A stretch of DNA of 27,976 bases from CAZHAC01 sp964383855 (GTDB lineage: Bacteria; Chloroflexota; Dormibacteria; Dormibacterales; Dormibacteraceae). Below the pieces are notes generated by a model that had not been told where the DNA came from, ran no database searches, and saw nothing but the letters and a program-made list of their open reading frames with translations. Shown here piece by piece: positions 16,751 through 24,400 of the stretch. Within the stretch, counting starts at the first letter, position 1; every line of letters starts with the position of its first letter. The position numbers were made by a program, and so were the translations under genes. The stretch spans positions 1 to 27,976 of the forward strand of contig CAYLIP010000035.1 in assembly GCA_964383855.1 (NCBI GenBank), given 5' to 3'.

Positions 16751-17527
16751 CTACTCTCCGCTCGCCGTCAGCAGCAGCCTCGAATGGGCGCGCACCCGGT
16801 CACGGCCCGAGCGCTTGGCCTCGTAGAGCGCCAGGTCGGCGCGCTCGACCAGCGACTCCACGGTCTCCTTTCGCCCGGCCTGGGCGACGCCGACGCTGGC
16901 CGTCACCTCGAGGAGGCCGGCCGTCGTGGTCACCGGCCGCAGGCGGATGCCGCGGAGGATCCGCCACGCCGCCTCGCCCGCCTGCTCCTCGCTGGCATGG
17001 GAGAAGAAGATGCAGAACTCTTCACCGCCCAGCCGGACGGCGAAGTCGCCGGCCCGAAGGCTGCAGCGGACGCGGGCCGCGACCTCGGTCAGCACCGCAT
17101 CGCCGGCGCGATGACCGAGCTGGTCGTTGACGCGCTTGAAGTGATCGATGTCGAGCACGGCGGCGGCGACCGGGAAGCCGTGCCGCTGACCCTGCGCGAG
17201 CAGCCTCTGGCCCATCTCCAGGCCCTCCCGGCGGCTCATGAGCGCTGTCAGGGCGTCGTACCGGGCCGCGTCGAGGAGGCCGGCGTGCGACCCGGCGACC
17301 CGGTCGAGGAGGTAGAGGGCGGGGACCGCGGAGCCGGCCAGGATGAGCAGCCAGGCGGGCGCCAGGCCAAGCGCGGCACCGGCGGCGCCGGCCACCATCA
17401 GCCCGCCCCCGACCCCGGCCCTGCGGCCGAGACCGGCTACCCGCCCCTGCGTCACGTGGAGCAGGTAGACCGTCAGTGCGAGGAAGAGCGCCGTGGCTAG
17501 AACGACGGCGGGAACGAGCGCCACCAA
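16751..17527 (-). CDS. Membrane-bound GGDEF diguanylate cyclase
   Basis: 258 aa starting at GTG 17527-17525. Hydrophobic segments near residues 3-25 and 42-75 anchor a short N-terminal region, followed by a GGDEF domain. The active-site loop is GGEEF (residues 167-171), metal-binding Asp is in VLDIDHFKRVNDQLGHRAGD, and an intact RxxD allosteric I-site (Arg158-Asp161) lies five residues before the GGEEF. It should therefore make c-di-GMP and be product-inhibited. No sensory or EAL domain is present. 68 bp separate it from hom, so a separate transcript for the threonine operon is possible. Confidence 0.94.
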   Translation of the reverse strand: MVALVPAVVLATALFLALTVYLLHVTQGRVAGLGRRAGVGGGLMVAGAAGAALGLAPAWLLILAGSAVPALYLLDRVAGSHAGLLDAARYDALTALMSRREGLEMGQRLLAQGQRHGFPVAAAVLDIDHFKRVNDQLGHRAGDAVLTEVAARVRCSLRAGDFAVRLGGEEFCIFFSHASEEQAGEAAWRILRGIRLRPVTTTAGLLEVTASVGVAQAGRKETVESLVERADLALYEAKRSGRDRVRAHSRLLLTASGE

Positions 17528-17544
17528 GCGATCGCAAGCCTACA

Positions 17545-17604
17545 CGGCGGCTGGGCTCTGGGCCCCCCGTTTAAAGCACGGATTTGGCCCGCCGCCGGGC
17601 TCTG
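17545..17604 (-). other. Potential structured intergenic element between thioredoxin-like and GGDEF genes
   Basis: Two nested complementary pairs, CGGCGG (17545-17550) with CCGCCG (17592-17597) and GGGCC (17560-17564) with GGCCC (17586-17590), surround an AT-rich CGTTTAAAGCACG core. An 8-bp direct repeat GGGCTCTG occurs at 17553 and 17597. It could be a terminator of the thioredoxin-like gene or a leader for the diguanylate cyclase; there is no U-tract and no match to a riboswitch I know. Confidence 0.25.
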
Positions 17605-17624
17605 TGGCTCGGACTCCCCCGAGG

Positions 17625-18029
17625 CTAGCGGCGTCGGCCCAGCTGCTCTTTCAGCCGGGAGGGGTCGGCAAAGCCGTGGTTGATCGCGGCCACGGCGCCA
17701 TCGGGCTGGAGAACCACGGTCGCGGGCACGGTCAGGACGCCGAAGCGGCCGGCCACGTCGGCGCGCTCGGCGGCATCGACCCGCAGCACGCGGACGCCGG
17801 CCAGGCGGGCGACGATGCGCTCCTGGAGCCGGCACTCGGCACAGCCCCGGCTGGAGAACGCGATCACCGCGGGCCGGCCGTCGGGCACCGTCCCGAGCGC
17901 ATCCCAGTGCGCCTGGCCGGGGTCCGACCGCAGCCGGCGCAGCCGGGCCGCCGCCCAAAGGCGGCAGGCGGCAACGGCGGCGACCAGGGCCCCCGCGAGC
18001 CCGGCCAGGATCAGGGCCCGCTCGATCAG
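17625..18029 (-). CDS. Membrane-anchored thioredoxin-like protein
   Basis: About 134 aa with one N-terminal transmembrane helix (ALILAGLAGALVAAVAACRLW) and a thioredoxin fold: AVIAFSSRGCAECRLQE holds a CxxC (Cys63, Cys66), VLRVDAAERADVAGRFGVLTVPATVVLQPDG holds the cis-Pro (TVPAT). No ATG/GTG/TTG occurs in frame near the N-terminus. A perfect AGGAGG lies 6 nt before a CTG (18029-18027), which overlaps the DUF4395 stop as CTGA, so I take CTG as the start. Directly downstream of the DUF4395 membrane protein, which also carries a CxxC, suggesting that the two exchange electrons at the membrane. The 700-aa frame running back to 19727 is an antisense shadow of recQ. Confidence 0.85.
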   Translation of the reverse strand: MIERALILAGLAGALVAAVAACRLWAAARLRRLRSDPGQAHWDALGTVPDGRPAVIAFSSRGCAECRLQERIVARLAGVRVLRVDAAERADVAGRFGVLTVPATVVLQPDGAVAAINHGFADPSRLKEQLGRRR

Positions 18030-18463
18030 CGCCCGCCTCCTCTGGCCCGATCGAACTGAAACACGAAGAAGCAGAGGGCGCAGAAGTCGAGCGCTGCGTC
18101 GAGAACGACCATGACGGTGATCGCAAAGGCGATCACCCAGGCCGCGATGCCAAGGCCGGCCAGGAGCAGGGCCGCGGCCGCCAACCAGGCCGCGCCGCCG
18201 ATCACGCGGGCGACGCGCCGCGTGTCGTGGTCTTCGACCCGCTCCACCCGCGGCAGCAGACCGCGCGGCTCGAGCACGCGCCAGGTGAGCTGGCGGAAGA
18301 CGTCGGCCGGCCACCAGAAGCGGCCCACGAGCATCACCAGCCCGGCCAGCAGGAGCGCCGGCCAGCCGCGGTCTCCAAGCAGGAAGGCGGCCACCACCAG
18401 CGCGACCATCGACCACTGGTGCACCTTGCGGGCGGTCACGTCGAAGCGCTCGGGAGCGGACAT
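18026..18463 (-). CDS. DUF4395 integral membrane protein
   Basis: 145 aa from ATG 18463-18461. The N-terminal FDVTARKVHQWSMVALVVAAFLLGDRGWPALLL and the C-terminal LDAALDFCALCFFVFQF with Cys128-x2-Cys131 match DUF4395 (PF14340). Four hydrophobic segments are visible (19-29, 35-48, 88-105, 107-136). DUF4395 is repeatedly found beside or fused to thioredoxin or sulfurtransferase domains, and here it overlaps a thioredoxin-like gene by 4 bp, so a thiol-redox or sulfur-handling role is likely though unproven. An AT-rich CATATAGG stretch directly before the ATG could serve as a -10 for a near-leaderless transcript (weak inference). Confidence 0.88.
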   Translation of the reverse strand: MSAPERFDVTARKVHQWSMVALVVAAFLLGDRGWPALLLAGLVMLVGRFWWPADVFRQLTWRVLEPRGLLPRVERVEDHDTRRVARVIGGAAWLAAAALLLAGLGIAAWVIAFAITVMVVLDAALDFCALCFFVFQFDRARGGGR

Positions 18464-18656
18464 GCCTATATGAAACCTGAAAGAGCGCCCGTGCCTTCCA
18501 CGGCGCAGCGGGCGCCAGGCCCCGGATTCCCTCCAGGCGATCCGCTTGCCAACTCAGGGTGTCGTCCCCGGGATGACATGTGCCGACCCAGAGCTGACCG
18601 GGTCCTGTAAAGAGCGCTGGCGCGCGGGCGCCCGGTGGGATCAGACTCTCCGGTCG
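18464..18656. promoter_or_regulatory. Divergent promoter region of DUF4395 and recQ
   Basis: 193 bp between the DUF4395 start and the preferred recQ GTG. It contains a 19-bp near-perfect palindrome and an open frame from TTG 18546 whose 37 residues look non-conserved. No tRNA or riboswitch seen. Confidence 0.5.
18560..18578. promoter_or_regulatory. 19-bp palindrome upstream of recQ, candidate operator
   Basis: TGTCGTCCCCGGGATGACA is two 9-bp half sites, TGTCGTCCC and the complement of TGTCATCCC, around a central C, matching in 8 of 9 positions. It lies 79 bp before the GTG at 18657. It resembles a dimeric repressor operator (TGTC...GACA ends) rather than a terminator. It does not match the actinobacterial SOS box (CGAAC...GTTCG); the cognate regulator is unknown. 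Confidence 0.45.
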
Positions 18657-20456
18657 GTGACCGAGCCTCAGCGCATCCTTCGCGACGTCTTCCAGCTGGA
18701 GCGCTTCCGGCCGGGCCAGGAGCCGGTCGTGGAGGCCCAGCTGGCGGGTCGCGACGTGCTCTCGGTCGCGCCCACCGGATCCGGCAAGAGCATCAGCTAC
18801 TGGATTCCCGCCCTCGCCGGAGCCGGGCTGACGATCGTGGTTTCGCCGCTGATCGCACTCATGAAGGACCAGGTCGACCGGCTCCGGTCGCTCGGCGTCG
18901 CCGCCGGCTTCGTCAATTCCAGCATCGACCGCTCGCTGCAGGAACGCGAGCTGCAGGTGGCCGAGGCAGGCCTTTTGCGGCTGCTCTACATCGCCCCGGA
19001 AAGGCTCTCCCGGCCCGGTTTCCTGCAGCGGCTGGCGCGCCTCGACGTGGCTCGGATCGTGGTCGATGAGGCGCACTGCATCTCCACCTGGGGCCACGAT
19101 TTCCGGCCTGACTACCGCCTGCTCGGCCGAGCGGTCGAGGTCTGCGGCCGGCCTCCGATCGCGGCATTCACCGCGACCGCGACTCCGCTCGTCCGCGACG
19201 ACATCGCCGCCATCCTGGGCATGCGCGACCCGCTCATCTCGGTCAGCGGCTTTCACCGGCCCAACCTCACCCTTTCCGCCCTTCGCTGCGCGGGCGAGCG
19301 CGGCAAGCGCGAGGCCCTGCTGCGCGTCCTCCGGCCGGCGGAAGGCCGCGCTCTCGTCTACACGGGAACGGTGGCCGCCGCCGAGGAGGTGGCCGCCCTG
19401 ATCGCCGGTCGCGGGCTGGCCGCCGCCGCCTATCACGGGCGGCTTCCGGACGAGCAGCGGCGGGCCGCGCAGGAGGCCTTTTCGAACGGAAGGCTCAAGG
19501 TGGTGGTGGCGACCTCGGCCTTCGGCATGGGCGTCGACGTCCCTGACGTCCGCCAGGTCATCCACTTCCACACGCCGGGCAGCCTGGAGGCCTACTACCA
19601 GGAGGCCGGCCGGGCCGGCCGCGACGGCCTGCCCGCGGAATGCATCCTGCTCTTCTCCCCCGCCGACCGCGACCTGCAGGCGTTCTTCATCGAGCAGTCG
19701 GAAGCCGCGGGCGAGCTCCGCGAGCATGCCTACGCCAGGCTGGCTCAGATGCTCTCATACGCGCAGCTGAGCACCTGCCGGCACGCCCGCATCGCGGACT
19801 ACTTCGGCGAGACGGGCGTGGCGCGGCGCTGCTCGGCCTGCGACAACTGCCTCGGCGAGGAGCGGCCAAGCCGGCCGGCGGCGCCCGCCGACGTCAGGAA
19901 GGTCCTGGCGGCGGCGGCCCGGTTCAACGGCCATGTCGGCGCCGCCAACCTGGCGGCGGTGCTCCGGGGCCGCGACACCGCCTGGACCAAGCGCAACTTC
20001 TGGGCCACCGAGCTCGACGTGTACGGATCGCTCACCGGCTGGAGCGACGAGGCGGCCCGGGAGCTGATCCGGCGGCTGATCGAGGCCGGGCTGCTCTCCC
20101 AGAGCCACAGCGAATACCCGGTGATCGCCATCACCGCCGCCGGCCGCCGCGCCCTCGCGGGCGGCGAGATGCCCGAGGTGCGGCTCCCGGAGACGGCGGC
20201 GGCGCCGCGTGCCCGTTCAGCGGCAGCGGCCGGCACCGCCGACCCAGCTCTCTTCGAGCGCCTGCGCCGCTGGCGGGCGGAGGCCGCCCGGGCCGCCGGG
20301 GTGCCGGCCTACGTGGTGTTCCACGATGCCACCCTGGCCGCGATCGCGGAGCGGCGGCCGGTCTCGGCCGGCGACCTGGCCCAGGTGCCTGGGGTCGGTC
20401 CGGCCAAGCTTCAGCGTTACGGTAGCGAGCTGCTGACGGTGCTCGCCGCCGGCTGA
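18657..20456 (+). CDS. recQ: ATP-dependent DNA helicase RecQ
   Basis: 3'-5' superfamily 2 helicase in recombination and repair. About 599 aa from GTG 18657 (MTEPQRILRDVF), matching the usual RecQ beginning and length. Helicase motifs: 0 (FRPGQEPVV), I (PTGSGKS, 39-45), II DEAH (137-140) within VVDEAHCISTWGHDFRPDYRLLG, III (FTATATP), V-VI (ATSAFGMGVDVPDVRQVIH, YYQEAGRAGRDG). The zinc site is TCRHARIADYFGE...RRCSACDNC (four Cys), then a winged-helix domain, and an HRDC domain fills the last ~75 residues (LFERLRRWRAEAARAAGVPAYVVF...LAQVPGVGPAKLQRYG). A TTG at 18546 would add 37 non-conserved residues and place the operator-like palindrome inside the gene. Confidence 0.95.
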   Translation: MTEPQRILRDVFQLERFRPGQEPVVEAQLAGRDVLSVAPTGSGKSISYWIPALAGAGLTIVVSPLIALMKDQVDRLRSLGVAAGFVNSSIDRSLQERELQVAEAGLLRLLYIAPERLSRPGFLQRLARLDVARIVVDEAHCISTWGHDFRPDYRLLGRAVEVCGRPPIAAFTATATPLVRDDIAAILGMRDPLISVSGFHRPNLTLSALRCAGERGKREALLRVLRPAEGRALVYTGTVAAAEEVAALIAGRGLAAAAYHGRLPDEQRRAAQEAFSNGRLKVVVATSAFGMGVDVPDVRQVIHFHTPGSLEAYYQEAGRAGRDGLPAECILLFSPADRDLQAFFIEQSEAAGELREHAYARLAQMLSYAQLSTCRHARIADYFGETGVARRCSACDNCLGEERPSRPAAPADVRKVLAAAARFNGHVGAANLAAVLRGRDTAWTKRNFWATELDVYGSLTGWSDEAARELIRRLIEAGLLSQSHSEYPVIAITAAGRRALAGGEMPEVRLPETAAAPRARSAAAAGTADPALFERLRRWRAEAARAAGVPAYVVFHDATLAAIAERRPVSAGDLAQVPGVGPAKLQRYGSELLTVLAAG

Positions 20457-20546
20457 CCCGGCCCTCCAGGGATCCCGGGCGGCGGGGCGCGGTCGCGGTA
20501 ACCCCGGCCGGTATCGGACAGCATCGCCACGCGCGCAGCCCAGCTG

Positions 20547-21458
20547 TTGCTCGATCCCGTCGAAGCGCCGCCGGCCGGCCAGCCCGCGCTCGTGCGCCGC
20601 ACGGTCGAGATGCTCGACCGGCGCGGTTACGCGGTGACGCCCGAGCGCCTGGCCGGGCTCTGCCTGGGTGGACCGATACCGACCGGGCAGGTGCTGGCCG
20701 CGGTCGCGGGCGACCCCGACCTGGCGGTCGAGGCCGGGCTGGTGGTCATGGCGCCGGCGATCGGCCGGGCGCCGGCGATCCGAGCCCGGGCCCTGCACCA
20801 CCAGGCGGAGGCCGGTCCCTACCTGGCCATGGCGCGGCGGTTCGTGGGAGCGCTGGTGTCGGCGGCACCCTTCATACGCTGCGTTTCGATCGCGGGCTCC
20901 CTCGCCAGCGGAGGGTTCCAGGAATCGGACGACGTCGACCTCAACCTGGTCGTCGATGACGGGCACCGGCACCTCGCCTACCTGCTCCTCAACGGGCTCG
21001 GACTCGCCCACGCGCTCGCCCACCGCGGCAAGCCGGTCGACGAGCTGACGCGCCGTCCGCTGGCGCCGCGGCTGATGACCGCCAACCTCATCCTCGAGGT
21101 ATCGGAATGGCGTCCGCTGGCCAGGCTCGACGCCGACATGGCGCTCGAGCTGCTCCTCTCGGAGCCGGTCTTCGGCGCCGAGGTCCTGGATGACCTGGTC
21201 GCCTCCAATCCCGGCCTCCTCGTGCAGTTCCCGCAGCTGGCCGGCCGGCCGCGGCCGGCGCAGATCGCGCCGCCCGCACGCCGGCTGCCGGCGGCACTCT
21301 TCCCGGGCTTCCTCGACCGTCCGGCGGCCTGGCTCGGCGGGGCGGCGTGGCGCTACATGCAGTGGACGCGGCGTCACCACCCTGACGCGCTCGCCCGGGT
21401 CGCCTTCGTGCGCTCGACGATGCGCCCCTACACCCTCTTCGACGAAGCCGGGCCGTGA
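20547..21458 (+). CDS. Nucleotidyltransferase-fold protein
   Basis: 303 aa from TTG 20547; an in-frame stop at 20499-20501 bounds the gene, and no ATG/GTG lies between. The segment CVSIAGSLASGGFQESDDVDLNLVVDD has the pol-beta nucleotidyltransferase signature: GS (117-118) followed by DxD (129-131). Preceding residues form a helical N-terminal domain (LVRRTVEMLDRRGYAVTPERLAGLCLGG). After the catalytic strand, RGKPVDELTRRPLAPRLMTANLILEVSEWRPLARLDADMALELL looks like a substrate-binding helical domain. It is not CCA-adding, KNTase or GlnD by any motif I see. Its stop overlaps the start of the giant glycosyltransferase by 4 bp (GTGA), so it likely acts in the same pathway; the substrate is unknown. 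Confidence 0.75.
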   Translation: MLDPVEAPPAGQPALVRRTVEMLDRRGYAVTPERLAGLCLGGPIPTGQVLAAVAGDPDLAVEAGLVVMAPAIGRAPAIRARALHHQAEAGPYLAMARRFVGALVSAAPFIRCVSIAGSLASGGFQESDDVDLNLVVDDGHRHLAYLLLNGLGLAHALAHRGKPVDELTRRPLAPRLMTANLILEVSEWRPLARLDADMALELLLSEPVFGAEVLDDLVASNPGLLVQFPQLAGRPRPAQIAPPARRLPAALFPGFLDRPAAWLGGAAWRYMQWTRRHHPDALARVAFVRSTMRPYTLFDEAGP

Positions 21459-24400
21459 TTGCGGCCACCACCGCCGCCGCCACCGCCGCCGTTCTGGGGG
21501 TGACCAGCCTCCTTCTCTTCGCCTTCGGCTTGAACCTGCTCCATCTGACGATCGCCGCCCTGCGCCTGCCGCCCCCGCGCTGCCCGGCGGTCGTCGAGGG
21601 GCAGGAGCCCCGGGTCTGCGTCCAGGTTCCGGTCTACAACGAGCGCTACGTGGCGGAGCGCGTCATCGATGCGGTCTGCGCGCTGGACTGGCCGCGCAGC
21701 CGGCTCGAGGTGCAGGTGCTCGACGACTCGGACGACGAGACGCGCGCCATCGTCGCCGCCAGCGTCGCCGGCTGGCAGGGGCGCGGCTGCCGGATCACGC
21801 ACGTGCGGCGGGACACGCGGAACGGATTCAAGGCGGGCGCGCTGGCGCATGGCCTGGCCCTGACCAACGCACCCCTGGTCGCCGTCTTCGACGCCGACTT
21901 CGTGCCGCCGCCGGACTTCCTGAGGCGGACCGTGGGTGCGTTTTCCCGCGCCGAGGTGGGCTTCGTGCAGGCAAGGTGGGGCCACCTCAACGAGCGGTAC
22001 TCGTGGTTCACGCGCCTGCAGGCGATGGCGATCGACTTTCACTTTCTGGTCGAGCAGCCGGCGCGGACGGCGCGCGGCTACTTCACCAACTTCACGGGCA
22101 CCGCGGGCGCGTGGCGGCGCGCGGCCATCGAGGACGCCGGGGGCTGGACCGCCGACACCCTGACCGAGGACCTGGACCTCAGCTACCGGGCGCAGCTCCG
22201 GGGCTGGAAGCCGGCGTATGTCGAGGCCGCGGTCGTGCCCGAGGAGCTGCCGGTCTCCCTCGACGCCTACCGGCGCCAGCAGTCGCGCTGGGCAACCGGC
22301 AGCTTTCAGTCGGCGCGGAAGCTCTTGTTCCCTCTGCTTCGCAGCCACCACCGGCCGGTGGTCAAGCTGCAGGGAGCGATCCACCTGCTGTCCTACGGGG
22401 TGGGCCCGCTGATGCTGCTCCAGCTGGTCATGTACCCGGCTTTGCTCATCACCCTCAGGCGGGGGGCTGCACCCTGGCCGCTGTCCTACGCCCTCTTGCT
22501 GCTGGTCCCGGTCACCGTGGCTCCCTGGTTCGGCTTCGCGGCGGCCCAGACCAGGGCTCAGCGGCGGTGGTGGTCGGGGGCGCCGGCCCTGATCTGCCAG
22601 GTGATCGGGAGCGGCATGGCGCTCACCTCGCTGCTCGCGCTGCTGAGGGCCCTGCGCCCGGGCGGCGACTTCGTACGGACTCCGAAGCACCGGATCGAGC
22701 GCACGGACCAGGAGTGGCGCGGGCACGCGTACGTGCGCGCGGGCGACCCGCAGGCCATCGCCGAGGGGCTGGCCGGCTGCGCCGCCCTGGCGATCGCGGT
22801 CGCCGCGGCCAGTCAGCGGCAGTGGCTGGTCGCCGTCTACGCCACAATGTTCGCGCTCGGCTTTCTCTCCCTGGCGGCGCTGACCGCCGCCGAGGTCCTT
22901 TCCGTGATCGCCATGCGCCGGGCCCGAGTCTCGCTTGGGGTCCATGCCCGCCGGCGGGCGCCGCAAGCCGGGCTGCTCGCCCTCTGCGCCCTCCTGCTGC
23001 TGGCGGCGGCCCAGGTCCCTGAGCCCTTCGAGGACGGTTACGCGCACTGGCTGATCGCCGCCAACCTGGCCGCGACCGGCCACCTTCGCGATCCGCTCTT
23101 CGGAATGGAGGACACCTGGCTCCCCGGGTATCACCTGCTGGCGGCGGCCCTCCTCCGCCTGGTCGGACTCTGGCGCCTCGACGCGCTCAAGGCCCTCAGT
23201 GCCCTCCTCGGCCTGGCCACCCTGGCCTGCGTCTACCGGCTGGCCGGGGAGCGCCGCCGCGGCCTGCTGGCGGTCGCCCTCCTGGCGCTGAACCCGGTCT
23301 TTCTCTTCACCTCGGGCAGCGCGGTGGCCGAGCCGCTGCTGACGGCGCTGATCGCGGCGGCGGCACTGTTAGCCTCCCGCGGCGCGCTGCGTTCGGCGGC
23401 CCTGCTGGCTGCGCTCGCCTGCGCGACCAGCACCAAGGCCTGGGTCTGGGTGGCGGCGACCATCGCCGTCCTTGCTCTCGAGCGGCTGATGGCGCTGGAG
23501 CGGCTGGGCCGCCGGCGAGGGTGGGGCCGCAGAGCGAGGATCGGATGGCTCGCGCCGGCGGTCGCCGTCCTGGTGCTGCTCCAGCTCGCCTTTGCGCCCG
23601 CCAGCCACTCGGTGGCGCGAGCCTCGGTCGAGGCCGCCTCGGCAGCCTCGCGGGGCAGCACCCCGCACCTCGGGCTCGCCCGCGCGCTGGAGCTGGGCCA
23701 GACGTTCGGGCTGGCGGCGCTGCCCCTCCTCGCCCTGGCCGCGGTCGGGACCTGGCGCCTGGCGCGCGACCCGGCCGGCGGCCGGGAGAAGGCGGCGATG
23801 CTCTACCTCGGCCTGCCCGCGCTTTTCTACCTGGCCTCGGTCTTCGCGCTGGTCGGCGCCGGCGCCTACACCGGCAGCCATCGCTACCTCTACCCGGCTC
23901 TGCCCGGGCTGGCGCTGCTCGCGGCCCGCGCGGCCGCGCGGTTCCCTGCGCCCGCGGGCACGCTCGCGGTCGCCGCCAGCGCGCTCTCGGCTGTCGCCTT
24001 CCTGCCCGTGTTCACGAGCTTCGGGTCGCTCAACCTTGGCCTCGAGGCCGCCGGCCGGACCGCGGGCGCGGGGCCCGGCGTGCTCCTCACCGACTCACCG
24101 GTGGCCGCCTTCTACAGCGGCCGGCCGCCGGAGCTGGTCACCGGCTCCCGCGATCTGCCGGCCGACCCCGGGCAGGCGCTGGCCTGGATGCGGGACCGCG
24201 GGGTCAACGACCTGGTCGTTGAGGACATCAGCTATTACCGGGCCACCGCCGTCTTCCCGGAGCTGGCCCGAGGGATGGCGGTGCGGCCGTTCACAGCCAT
24301 CGGGCGGGCTCCGCAGGCGCCGCCCGGCGCCAAACGGGCCTACGCCTACGCCTTCGACACCGCCGGCCGGCAGGCTCTGCGGCCGGGGCTCGAGCTGGGC

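Noticed and set aside
18546..18656. Upstream TTG start for recQ
   Set aside because: The 37 extra residues look non-coding, and the segment contains the operator-like palindrome; GTG 18657 matches the normal RecQ N-terminus.
18030..19727. Long minus-strand frame continuing from the thioredoxin-like gene through recQ
   Set aside because: Antisense shadow of recQ; the conserved thioredoxin-like part begins at the CTG near 18029.
21428..23134. 568-aa minus-strand frame opposite the GT2 module
   Set aside because: Shadow of the glycosyltransferase; no recognisable domain and poor codon pattern, whereas the plus frame carries all GT2 motifs.
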